Positions 23,415 through 33,439 of a stretch of DNA of 35,187 bases are shown here, one piece after another; position 1 is the stretch's first letter, and the number at the start of each line of letters is the position of its first letter. Origin of the DNA: Neolentinus lepideus HHB14362 ss-1. Its lineage: Eukaryota > Basidiomycota > Agaricomycetes > Gloeophyllales > Gloeophyllaceae. The stretch covers positions 1,118-36,304 of the forward strand of contig KV425690.1 in assembly GCA_001632425.1 (NCBI GenBank), read 5' to 3'. Below the pieces are notes generated by a model. That model was not told the origin of the DNA. It did no database searches and saw nothing but the letters and a program-made list of their open reading frames with translations. The position numbers were made by a program, and so were the translations under genes.

Positions 23415-23560
23415 CGTTGACCAGCATCAATCGGATTCGATTCACGCCAGTTAGCGCCGAATCCCGTGCTTATCGCACAGCCACAATCTTATCGCAGCAT
23501 TGTTTGTGCAAGCACAATCGGCGCCGTGATTGGTCAATTGCTTGCGAGAATGAAGCTACC
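23415..23560. promoter_or_regulatory. Shared divergent promoter, arm A, with CCAAT box
   Basis: About 145 bases separate the NAT9 start from the first preserved F-box codons. An inverted CCAAT box (ATTGG, 23529-23533) and flanking bases, plus a stretch around TGCTGCGATAAGAT (read on the minus strand), are conserved in arm B. Compared with arm B, roughly 105 bases, including the F-box start codon, are missing here. Promoter activity is inferred from position and conservation only. Confidence 0.45.
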
Positions 23561-24463
23561 GTCGAACCTCTCCCACTAGAGCTGCTGCAGCACATCTCAT
23601 CGATGGCCTGCAGCGACGGCGAATCCACAGTCACCGTCGTGCGGGCCACCTCCGGGACTGGGCCGAACACCTCCGCTTCCGCTCCGTCGCGCTCAGGTCA
23701 TCGCCTTCCTCGCCACCCCCGCCAGATCCATAGCGCTCGTGGAGCACCTCTTCCTCTCCTTCGGCCCCGACCGCGCGCCCGGTACGTCCATCCCGTCTTG
23801 GCGACCATCGACACGCGCAGTCAACGCCGTCCTCCGGGCCGTCTCCCCCACGCTCGAGACGCTCTACTGCATCGTCGACGCCGGCGCCGAACCGAGCCTC
23901 CGCGCATGCCCCATCCTCGACGCCGTCGCGCACACCCACGTCCCGCTACTTACCCACGTGACCTTCCCCCACCGCGCGGGCCCCATCATCTGCCACTGCA
24001 CGGGCCCGACCTCGACGCTGTACCCCGCACTAATAGACCTGCACATGTCGTTCGCAGAGCCGACACCGCTCAAGATCGCACATCATGCGGCGCGGGCGCT
24101 GGCCCCGCCGGGTCTCGTGTGTGTCCGCCTGTCGAATATACAGTTTGAGCCGAAGGGGTGTCCGATTCAAGTTCTGAGGGAGACGCTGAGTGGGCATGAG
24201 GATATGCTGTTTGGTGCTCATAGGGCGTTTCTGCCCCCGCGCTCAGTCAAGAGGTGCTCAGGTATGTAGTAATACCTTCCGCGGAGTTTGAAGGTTCGGG
24301 CTTCAGGTGAGCATATATAGAGGATTGAATCTTGTGCTAATTTTGTGGCATGCTTAGGACGCGCGACGACGGTCTGGATTGTTTGGTGTTGGATCCCGAG
24401 CCTGTGAGGACGCTTGCGCAGTGGAAGTGGCTCCAGATGGTGCGTACCTGGTACATGGGATAA
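23561..24463 (+). pseudogene. Broken F-box/LRR-like gene (arm A copy)
   Basis: This is the duplicate of the intact gene at 27803-28744. The F-box core VEPLPLELLQHISSMA is readable from 23561, but the ATG is gone. Compared with arm B there is a 10-base deletion at about 23653, a shortening of about 13 bases near 23697, and an 8-base insertion at about 24253-24260 followed by an in-frame TAG (24267-24269). The middle (23739-24250) is still open and reads RAVSPTLETLYCIVDAGAE, as in arm B. The final exon (24358-24463) reads DGLDCLVLDPEPVRTLAQW and ends in TAA. The several independent lesions make sequencing error an unlikely sole cause. Confidence 0.8.
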
Positions 24464-24632
24464 CAGTGTCTGGGGAGAGATTTTGGGAACTCTGATTGTA
24501 TTTGTTTCTGCTCAAATTTCCTTGTGTATCTCGCATCTCGTCGCATGGGATGACCGTGGCTGGAGCGGGCTCTGGGAACTCGGGTTGTATCTGTATTTCT
24601 ACTCAAATTTCCTTGTGCACCAAGTATCTCGT
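24454..24632. repeat. Degenerate tandem duplication downstream of the arm A F-box relic
   Basis: Two units of about 90 bases each start CATGGGAT and contain TGGGAACTC, then TGTATCTGTATTTCT-like sequence, then CTCAAATTTCCTTGTG. Arm B has a single unit at the matching place, so the duplication followed the arm split. Confidence 0.65.
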
Positions 24633-24633
24633 C

Positions 24634-24663
24634 GCATCTCGAGCCATTCTTCTCTCCACTGAG
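24634..24663 (-). repeat. Inverted snippet of F-box last exon
   Basis: The reverse complement reads like codons QWREEWLEM of the last exon of the arm B gene (forward 27826-27852) with few mismatches. It is closer to arm B than to arm A's own exon, which lacks the REE part. It is immediately followed (24665-24710) by a fragment of the GGTGCAGTCCCCC repeat described at 30806. Confidence 0.55.
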
Positions 24664-24710
24664 TTGAGGTGCAGACTGCAGTCCCCCGTCGAACTTGACA
24701 GTTCATGTTG

Positions 24711-25157
24711 CGGGGTAGAATAATTATATATATTATACGGGCGTTGTACATGAGGAGTTGCGGGATAATAGCTGGGGTGAGCATACAATACGAGGCCGCT
24801 GCGGTGTGGATTTTGTGGCGTTACCATATATGCCGGGGCAGCAAAGCTTGATAACCTTGTCGACTACAGCCGGTTCTCGCCGAGATCTCGCTAGCAGTAG
24901 GTGGCCTTGGATGCTTATCAATTATTAGACATCACCAGATTTGATACTAGGCAAGGCATAAAGCACGAGGATCCGGTACTGCAGTGGCTAAGCGCGCAGA
25001 AACCTTTAAATTCGAAGGTCGCTCAGATCTGGGATAATATTTCAACTCCGACACAGCTCAGATCCAAAATGTGGCAGGGGCGCAATATTGACTAGCTTCT
25101 GCCTCAATCTCGAGCCTGAGTCATAAGTACATTGTCCGTCCACGGCAAATATTGTCA
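24711..25157. other. Intergenic region before the third F-box gene
   Basis: AT-richer sequence with no gene recognised; it presumably contains the promoter of the gene starting at 25158. Confidence 0.4.
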
Positions 25158-26166
25158 ATGAGTCCGATCGACGACATCCCAACAGAATTATTGCAGCACA
25201 TCTGCTCGATCGCAGCATCCTATGACGGCGGTAAAACGGCTTGCTCTCTGCGGAACGTCTCTAGGACACTCAGAGATGCAATGGAAAAATATCGATTCAC
25301 GTCTGTAGCTCTCGAAACTCCTCTGCAAACGTCAAAGTTTCTGGATGCTTTCCGCGCTCATTCAAGCTCTGTCGAGGTTTCCGAAGGCGTTCGACATCTT
25401 TTCTTATTGGTTGCTAGCCACAAAGCCGGTCAGTCTACATTCAAAGCTAGCCATCCTTGTGCCATATTACTTACCAGAGTGAATTTACGCAGCCCAGAAC
25501 GTAATAGGCCTCGTATCCAGCACCCTCGAAACTTTCCACTGCATTGTCGGTGAAAACAACACAGCCGGCGATTGCCCCATCTTTGTCACAGTCGCAACGA
25601 CACGTTTTCCTCATTTGAGGCAGTTAACCTTTCACCACGAAGCCGAACCCTGTGAAACAATATTCACTCACAAGGCATCACTGGATAATATATCACTACT
25701 ATACCCTGCACTCAAACAACTGCACACTTCCTTCCCATTCCCATGTTTTTTCCCAATCGCACACTGGAGCACTCTATTACTGGCTTTGCGAGCGTCGTCA
25801 TGCTTGACGGAGGTCTGTCTTTCATCGGTGCAAACCATATGTCTGGATGCCAGAGACATTCTGCCTGTGCTCTGTGTATCGCGCAATTACTCGTCTAACG
25901 ATTCGGTGCTCAATCTCCAACCACTTCCCGTCTCAGTAAAACAATACACTCTGGTACCCAGTGCAGGGGCGCTGGGGAATCCCTGGGAGAGAGATGAGCG
26001 GCACCAGGCCCTGGCCTCGCAGCTCGGAACAATCGCCGCGGAGGTTAATCGTCATCTCGATGGAGTGGAGTTCCGTCTGCTCCCTCCCAAGCCCATACCG
26101 ACGATCTCGCAATTGAAACAAGTGTGGCTGGAACTGCCGCGCGTCCACAATATTACTTCGCGGTAG
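25158..26166 (+). CDS. F-box-like protein (paralogue C)
   Basis: Two exons (25158-25428, 25493-26166) give 314 aa. The N-terminus DDIPTELLQHICSIA followed by SLRNVSRTLRDAM is an F-box, which recruits target proteins to SCF ubiquitin ligases through Skp1. The C-terminal half has spaced leucines (STLETFHCIV, PHLRQLTFH, YPALKQLH, LTEVCLSSV) like the irregular repeats of fungal F-box proteins, then the family word VKQYTLVPSAG. The intron (GTCAGT...CAG, 64 bp) sits after HLFLLVASHKA, the same position as in paralogues B and D, which supports common descent. The start is the only ATG in frame after an upstream stop-free TTG. It stands alone on the plus strand between the two inverted arms. Its target is unknown. 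Confidence 0.82.
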
Positions 26167-26229
26167 TTTATCGATACTCTGAATCTACTATCTTGAGAAG
26201 CAGAAAGTAACACTCGTCTCTATCGTTCA

Positions 26230-27290
26230 CGTCGAAAGAATCCAGATAGTGTCGAGTGCTACTCTAGATCTGGTGACATACAATTGTGTATCGTGGATAC
26301 TTTGGGTTTTGCGTAAACCATGCAGTTCTGTGAGCGTTGAATATACTCTTGCATTCCACGCTGATGATGCGCAAGCGAGGGGCACGTCGACGACAGTGAC
26401 GTCGAGCTGATTCCCCCAGACTTTCCCGCACTCTTTGCAATCCCACACCCGTCATTCCCAGGAGATGAGATATAGCCTCATTCCACCCGACACCAACCGA
26501 AGGCAAATCGACGGGTGTCACAATGGAACAAGCCGCGATATACCCATCCGGCGTTCGAGGTGGCAGTTCTAATACACACAACGTTGGTCCCAGATCGGCT
26601 GCCACGAACACAAGTGTTTCCTAGCGAGGAGCAATGATAGAGTCTAGCTATGCCGTCGGGCGTTGCGTGAAGATGTAGTGTCTACTACTCAAAACTAGCC
26701 GCGGCATTGTCGCGGGAACAAGAAAGGGGCATCCGGACGACTCTCCACCTACCTTTACCAGAATTCTCTCCCTCCATCAAGTCCACTCCCTTCCAAACCT
26801 CCCTTGGCACCTTGACATGGTTCACTTCTCCTTCACTGCCGAGGAGCTCCCAAAGGTATCGAGTGGTGTAGGATCGAATGTCCAGTCAAGCCACCTTCGA
26901 TACCGGAAATAGAGGTGCGTTACCAGACAGCCCGAGAAAGCGCAAAGCAGCAATCATCAGAGGGAGGATGTTCGCAGGGACCAAAACGGTGGAAGGAGCC
27001 GATACAATGGAGTGGGTCCGCCACCATAGATCGGTTGTGTCCGTCGCTGGATGCAGCAGAGCAATCGGGGGAACGCCAAGCCCCAGGAGAGCAGGATGCG
27101 ACCGAATGCATCGAAGCACACACCAGACCAAACGTCGGGCATGGGCGCGACTCCGGCGTTAGTTGAACACGGGTAGAGGACCGTGGAACCCTCCGCATCC
27201 CACGTACCGCGATCCACCACGAAACCATCGCATGTCCTAACCAGCACATAATTCAGCTGCCCTATCCTCACCTGAAGCTTCAAGGTATCA
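26230..27290 (-). pseudogene. Decayed gene, unidentified family, copy I
   Basis: Several coding-quality pieces lie in different frames on the minus strand: LNYVLVRTCDGFVVDRGTWD (about 27255), SAPSTVLVPANILPLMIAAL (about 27000), DIRSYTTRYLWELLGSEGEV and VPREVWKGVDLMEGENSG (about 26880-26760), and LVFVAADLGPTLCVLELPP (about 26610). They are separated by an in-frame TGA and frameshifts that I could not resolve as introns. The sequence aligns by eye with 29985-31135 and, inverted, with 33440-34930. The style resembles the beta-propeller-like C-terminal regions of some basidiomycete F-box proteins, but I cannot name the family. It could still be a heavily intron-split gene. Confidence 0.55.
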
Positions 27291-27420
27291 ACGCATACCT
27301 CTCGTCCGACGACTCAAACTCTGCAAACCCGTCAGACTCGAAAGCATCGACTCCGCGCCAGGGACGAGCGGTAAGCTGCGGGGCGGGCGTCGTAGACTGA
27401 AGGAGGCACCGCTGTTTATG
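27285..27420 (-). pseudogene. F-box gene tail fragment
   Basis: The minus strand reads ...SSDERYALIP followed by CTTCAGGTGAG. This corresponds to VERYVLIP and the second-intron donor of the arm B F-box gene. It runs straight into decayed copy I, with no F-box N-terminus upstream; 27420-27700 carries no recognisable coding sequence. Confidence 0.45.
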
Positions 27421-27802
27421 TACGCACGAGGCTGAAGCGCGGTTCTAGTCGACGACGCCACCATGATCTGGTCTACGCGCTGATCACTCGTCGGCATATA
27501 TGCACATGAGGTAACCCACTGGCCGAGGGATTCACCCGGCAAGGGACGTCTTTCAGTAATTATTCCGAGACTGCGCGTGTATTGCCTCGCCGCGCATACC
27601 GAAAGACCAACTGCCGCCATGTTTTTGCTGTGCAACGAACCCCAATAGTACTAGGTCGGTAATGGTAGCTTGGGTTGGACTCGCAAGCAATAAGTGAAAG
27701 TAGACTGCGGCGTGCCAATTGTCAACGTCTACTAGATGCACAAGAAAAGTCGAATAGAAATACAAATACAATCAGAGTTTCCAAAGCCCTGTCCAGACAC
27801 GG

Positions 27803-28744
27803 TCATCCCATGTACCGGGCACGCAGCATCTCGAGCCACTCTTCTCTCCACTGCGCTAGGGTCCTCAAAGGCTCGGGATCCAAGACGAAACAATCGAGAC
27901 CGTCGACGCGTGTGCTAGTCACAACTCAGCACAAGATCCAAATCCTCTATCCTCTATGCTCACCTAAAGCCCGTACGTTCAAACCCCATAGACGGTATCA
28001 ACACATACCTCTCGACCGATCCCGGGAGCAACAACGGCGTCCTCTCACCCTCCTCCTCCCCATCCGCGCTCATACTCAGCATCGCCGTGAGACTCGACAG
28101 CGCCCACACGTCAAGCTCCACATTCGACAGGCACACCCCCTCGAGGCGCGGCGGCGCGAGCGCGAGCGCGAGCATGTGCGCGTTCAGCAGCGGGATGCGC
28201 GCCGCGAAGGACACGTGCAGGTGGGCGAGCGCGGGGTAGAGCGCGCCGCGGCCGGGGGCGACGGCGACGGGGCCGGCGCGGTGGCGGAAGGTGAGGTGGG
28301 TGAGGCGCGGGAGGGGCGTGTGCGCGACGGCGGCGAGGACGGGGCACGGGCGGAGGCTCCATTCGGCGCCGGAGTCGACGATGCAGTGGAGGGTCTCGAG
28401 CGTGGGGGATACGGCCCGGAGGAGGGCGGTGACTGCGCGTGTCGATGAAGGAGTGAACAAGTGCGAAAGGATCGGGCGGACATACCGAGAGCGCTGTCGG
28501 GGTCCTCTGGGCCGAGAGAGAGGAAGAGGTGCACCACGAGCGCTGCAGAGCCTGCGGAGGCGTCGAGGAAGGCGGCCACTTGCTTGTTCGAAGTGAGCGC
28601 GACGGAGCGGAAGCGCAGATGCTCTGCGCAGTCCCGGAATGCCTTCGAGGTGCTCCTTGCAGCAGAGACGGTGGCTCCGTCGTCGCAGCAGGCCATCGCT
28701 AATATGTGCTGCAGCAGCTCTGGAGGGAGAGGTTCGACGGACAT
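27803..28744 (-). CDS. F-box-like protein (paralogue B, arm B)
   Basis: Three exons (28744-28486, 28432-27964, 27914-27803) give 279 aa. The N-terminal F-box reads VEPLPPELLQHILAMA followed by ARSTSKAFRDCAEHLRFRSV. Middle repeats are Leu-rich (SPTLETLHCIV, PRLTHLTFRH, YPALAHLHVSF, PRLEGVCLSNVEL). A VERYVLIPSMG block precedes the last intron, and the last exon reads DGLDCFVLDPEPLRTLAQW and ends YMG. Its expected role is a substrate adaptor of an SCF ubiquitin ligase; the substrate is unknown. An upstream in-frame ATG at 28879 exists, but arm homology and the F-box position favour 28744. It is head-to-head with the NAT9 duplicate at 28981. The third positions are strongly GC-rich. This is the intact partner of the relic at 23561-24463. 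Confidence 0.85.
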
Positions 28745-28980
28745 CCTGTGCGATGGGTTGGATTGTGGGCGGGTGAGTTGGAGGAAATTATGGGACCAGT
28801 ATACAATGAGGCTTGGATGGTTATGGGTTAACAATGACACTGGAGGCTGCCGAACTTCATCTAGCAAGCAATTCACCAATTACGGCGACGATGTGCGTCC
28901 TGGCACTTTCGGAAACAATGCTGCGATAAGATCGTGGCTGTGCGATCAACGCGGGATTTTACCGACGTGGATCTATCCTG
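28745..28980. promoter_or_regulatory. Shared divergent promoter, arm B, with CCAAT box
   Basis: A 236-base spacer between divergent genes. It contains a CCAAT box (28876-28880) and a TGCTGCGATAAGAT word, both conserved in arm A; the block of about 105 bases next to the F-box start is present here but deleted in arm A. Function is inferred from placement and conservation. Confidence 0.45.
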
Positions 28981-29774
<794 letters not shown>

Positions 29775-29984
29775 CAGTTGAGGAACCTCTTCACCTGATC
29801 TCTTCAACGGAATAGAGGGCATCGGCGTATATAACGTATATGATAACTAACGCAGGTTATAGGGCGGCTGTTTCGCATCCGAGAGGCCTCGGCCCTCGTG
29901 CACACTAGCAGCCCAGGGTAAAGTTCTTCTAGGTACAGCTTAGCTTGGGCAAGCGCGATTGACACCTATATTACTTTGCTCGAA
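29775..29984. other. Spacer after arm B
   Basis: The sequence is not shared with arm A. No gene is seen. Confidence 0.4.
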
Positions 29985-31135
29985 TGCTATTCCAAAGACT
30001 CTAATAATTGCATAGCTTTCGGCATAGCAAGCAGATCTCGGACTACACTCTTGCTGATGCGCAAGTGAGGGATGTTATGTCTAGTGACGCCGACGTGCAT
30101 CGTCAAACTGATCCCCTCAGACTCTAAATTTCCCGCATTCTTCCCAACCCCACCCCCATAAGAAGTCGTCACTCTCAGGAGATGATACATTCCACCCGAG
30201 GCGGCAGTCCCCACATCATCGCATGCAGAATCGAAATCGACGGGTGTAACAAGCCGCGACACAACTGTTCGGCGTTCGAGACACTGGCAGCACGTCCCGG
30301 CTCGAGAGGTCAACAGTGCTGATCGGCTGCTACGAACAGAAGTGTTCCCTAGCGTGGAGGGCGACGATACCAACAGACCTCGGGGGCGAAAATGTCCTCA
30401 AGCCTACGGTCAGAAGCTAGCCACGAGCTGAAGAGAGAGTATAAAGGGACGCCACCCAGGACACCGGAAATAGAGGTGTACATTGCCAGCTAGCCCAAGC
30501 AGCGAGGGCGCAAGCGGTAGACGGAGCTGACCACTCAAGTGAAGTGGGATCGAGCGGGTCCGTCCCTGGATGCTTAGGGGGAACACCAAGTGTCCCAGGT
30601 GTCCGAATAGGATGCCAGAATTGCGCACACCAGGCCGTCTTCGCAGTACAGTACTAGCAAATGTCCACTGCACGTCGGGCATTGGTATAACCCCACGTTA
30701 CTTGAACACGGTTGCACGAGGCCCTTGGAGCCGCATGGATCCTACACCCTGCTAGATAAAGCGAGGCAAGACTCAAGCTGGGCGTGAAAAGGCTCCAGAG
30801 TTGTAGGTGCAGTCCCCCGCCGATCTTGACAGGAGACTGCACCCACAAGAGCAATACTGAGATTAGGTCCGGTTTCGAGAACGCTTGGCTTGACGAGGGG
30901 GAACGCCAACATCTGCACACTAGTGTCCCAGGAATCGTGCAGGGTGCGAATATTAGGATCCAGCCGAATGCCAGAGTTGACACCAGATCGTAGAGACGCA
31001 TTTCTCAGCATCTCTGCACGTCGGGCGTTGATACAACTCCGATGTTACTTGAGCGAGGACCTTGGAGCCGCATGAATTCTACACAGGCAAGACTCAAGCT
31101 GGATGCAGAAACAGGAAATTCGCAGCAGAGAAGGA
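29985..31135 (-). pseudogene. Decayed gene, unidentified family, copy II
   Basis: This has the same orientation as copy I. The minus strand carries an open stretch ending near 29987 that reads LVTPVDFDSACDDVGTAASG and HLRISKSVVRDLLAMPKAMQ. Upstream, in other frames, it reads LVFPLSIQGRTRSIPLHLSG then LLGLAGNVHLYFR (about 30600-30460). The part upstream of 30660 contains an internal direct duplication: blocks starting CTGCACGTCGGGC at about 30669 and 31013 each continue through CTTGGAGCCGCATG to CAAGACTCAAGCTGG. Parts of copies I and III are missing or rearranged. Not functional as it stands. Confidence 0.5.
30806..30843. repeat. 38-bp hairpin repeat
   Basis: A perfect 9-bp stem GGTGCAGTC / GACTGCACC closes a 20-base loop containing CGATCTTG. 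Related copies with one eroded arm lie at about 33473-33519 and 33991-34036 (inverted orientation) and 24665-24710. Confidence 0.6.
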
Positions 31136-31184
31136 GCAAAGAAAGGAAGTCGCCGGGGCTCTTCACAAAGTAATCTTTCGAGCT

Positions 31185-32176
31185 AACTTGACTCATACAA
31201 AAGTAACTTGCCTAACTTGAAGTTAACTTTTCGCATGCAAGTTAATTTGTCACAGTGAACTTGCAAGTTAACTTCGAGCTTCGCAGGCGTAGTCCTCTCA
31301 CTTCACTCTACTGAACTTGATCTAACTTGTTTGACCTTATGGACTACTTTCCAAACTGCTCAGGTTGGGAGGCCCGTAGATACTATCCATATATCCTTAC
31401 TGTGGTATTAGATGAAATTTTGTGAACTGTCAATGCAGTTACACACAGAAAATACTAGTGTCAACAGCTAAGGCAAACAGACCGCAGCCACGTCGTACAA
31501 CATCCGCGCCCTTGTTCATGGTGGATGTTGTGGTATGCCCAGTGTGCTTGGTGAGTAGCTGCTTTCTCTGCATCCATGGCCCACAGCTATGATATTGCTT
31601 TTGGGACACCGGCGATGACAACGGTGAAGGCCAATACAAGCATAGCAGCCATGCATCGGCCCCAGGCAACACGTCAAAAGACTCGCGGGGCATTCCACTG
31701 CAGATGTGGATAGCATTGGGTGTGCAGAAAGGACACTTGAAGTAGGCAATGGCAAAGCAGAGATGACACAGGAGGAGAATGTCACGCACGATAACGGAAC
31801 CTTTCAGAGAAGCAATTGCTTCGCGAGAAATTTGCAGCAGGCGGTGGCTTCATTCCTGGAGATGCTTCGGACTGGGCTGCTCAGAGTCGGGTGCATATGC
31901 GGACAGTAGCGAATTTGCACAGTAGAGAATCAGCAGTAGCGTATATTCTGTTAGTGTGTTATAGTGCGCTATGTATCTTACGAAGAGACTGTCGTGACGA
32001 CAATCGGTGTGGCGGGGTCGAGGGTATCGGAGGACAGAGGCAAGCAGTGCGGTGTCATATATGAGCTCAAGTTAGTCAAGGTCAAGTTAGTTTGTCAATG
32101 TGCAAGCCAAGTTAAGTCCAAGTTAAGTAAGCTGAATTAGTACGGTGACAAGTTCACAAGTTCGTGCGAAAAGTTA
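31185..32176. mobile_element. Possible DNA element bounded by inverted AACTTG arrays
   Basis: The left side (31185-31330) has repeated AACTTG/TAACTTG on the plus strand. The right side (about 32068-32176) has the same words inverted (CAAGTT). A 12-base word, TAACTTTTCGCA (31224-31235), returns as its exact reverse complement at 32165-32176. The interior of about 750 bases has short open frames only; one on the minus strand (31439-31789) is Cys-rich but not recognisable. The layout resembles non-autonomous elements with subterminal repeats. No target duplication could be assigned, and the arrays are not perfectly symmetrical. Confidence 0.45.
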
Positions 32177-32334
32177 CTGTAAACAGACTCGCCGATCTCC
32201 CATTCACACGCGGTATCGATTACACCTTGTTGTCCATGCATCTCGGGCGCATCATATTATTTTCTATGGCTGCTTAGAATCAGTCCTATTCACCTCACCA
32301 CGTCTGCATTTAACGCAGGTACACGGTGATCGCC

Positions 32335-33309
32335 ATGAACGCCCTACCATCCGAACTACTCGACCTTATCTTCTCCGACGCCCTCCGCGACGGCGGACGC
32401 ACGGCGTGCAGGCTGCGTCTTGTATCCAAATCGTTTTGTACCCTGATGGAGCCATACCGATTCTACGCGGTTGATGTTTACTGGCCCAGAGGCATAGACC
32501 AATTTCTCAAACATTACGCGGCCGCCTCCCCGCGCACGCTCCGAGGCGGCATATGCCATCTACGCATCCGCCTGACCGAATCATGTAAGTGCCGCGTCCC
32601 CCCCACTACCCCGCATCTGGACTCCAAAAGTCACGCTCTTTGCATCATTATTCAATATCCAGCACAAGACCGCGCGAACGAGCTCGAACTGCTCGCGCTG
32701 GCGGGGCGGACGCTGCGCACACTGGAGCACTGCTGCCCCCAGGGCCTGACCACCGGCGCGCTCGCCCAGTGCCCGCACCGCGCCGCGTGCCCCGCGCAGC
32801 TGCGCTTCCCGGTCCTCACGCGCCTGTCGCTCCTCTGCACGCGCCCGCCGCTCCCCCCCGCGCCCGCGCACCCGCTCTGCGTCTTCGCCAACTTGCGCGC
32901 GCTGTCGGTGAAGTTCGTGCAGAACACGTGGATGGGGCTGGACGACGCGCACGCGGTCGCGCAGACGTTTGTCGACGCGGGCGGGGCGGCCCTCGCGCGC
33001 GTGGAGGTGAGCGGTCTGTGCACGGAGCTCGCGGTGCCGTTTTTCGACGCGCTATCCGTTGTCCTGGGGCTCGCGCCGCGGGAGAGGTGCGAGCGGCAGG
33101 GCCAGGACATCCACGTGCTCCCGCCGTGCGTCAAGGCGTACGTGCTGTCGCTGAGCCAGCCGGAGAAGGGCGCGGTGCTTATGGATGACGTCGCGCTGCG
33201 GGTGGAGGGGCTCATAGACAACTCGCACGAGACGCGGGGGTTGACTTTCGTTCTGAAGGTGTACCATCCCGTTTCTAGGCGCTACGAAGAGCGGTTTTGG
33301 AACCTTTGA
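32335..33309 (+). CDS. F-box-like protein (paralogue D)
   Basis: Two exons (32335-32584, 32663-33309) give 298 aa. The F-box is at the very N-terminus: MNALPSELLDLIFSDALRDG, then CRLRLVSKSFCTLMEPYRFY. The 78-bp intron (GTAAGT...CCAG) lies at the same place as in paralogues B and C. Because 78 is a multiple of three and the intron has no stop, retaining it would simply add 26 residues. The downstream half has Leu-rich segments (GRTLRTLEHC, PVLTRLSLLC, FANLRALSVKF) and the family block VKAYVLSLSQPE. The codons are very GC-rich. Inferred role: SCF ubiquitin-ligase adaptor with unknown target. The start follows homology with paralogues; an upstream GTG in frame is ignored. Confidence 0.82.
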   Translation: MNALPSELLDLIFSDALRDGGRTACRLRLVSKSFCTLMEPYRFYAVDVYWPRGIDQFLKHYAAASPRTLRGGICHLRIRLTESCKCRVPPTTPHLDSKSHALCIIIQYPAQDRANELELLALAGRTLRTLEHCCPQGLTTGALAQCPHRAACPAQLRFPVLTRLSLLCTRPPLPPAPAHPLCVFANLRALSVKFVQNTWMGLDDAHAVAQTFVDAGGAALARVEVSGLCTELAVPFFDALSVVLGLAPRERCERQGQDIHVLPPCVKAYVLSLSQPEKGAVLMDDVALRVEGLIDNSHETRGLTFVLKVYHPVSRRYEERFWNL

Positions 33310-33439
33310 TTCTCATTGGCCGTTAGTAATTTCACCGACGCAGCGATGTCACACCTCGGCGCCATACATTTGCTCAAAGTCTGTCGTTGACTGCATTTGT
33401 AAAACAGGATATTCAACTATACCCTTATTTGTCCTGGAG

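Noticed and set aside
23426..23438. Second ATG upstream of the arm A NAT9 start
   Set aside because: It is part of a 13-bp tandem duplication and out of frame with the protein; the nearer ATG gives the conserved N-terminus.
31439..31789. Minus-strand frame ending RRGCGLFALAVD, faintly like the DCG.FA box of Ulp1/C48 proteases in transposons
   Set aside because: The catalytic Asp is missing, no His or Trp motif precedes it, and the match is a handful of residues.
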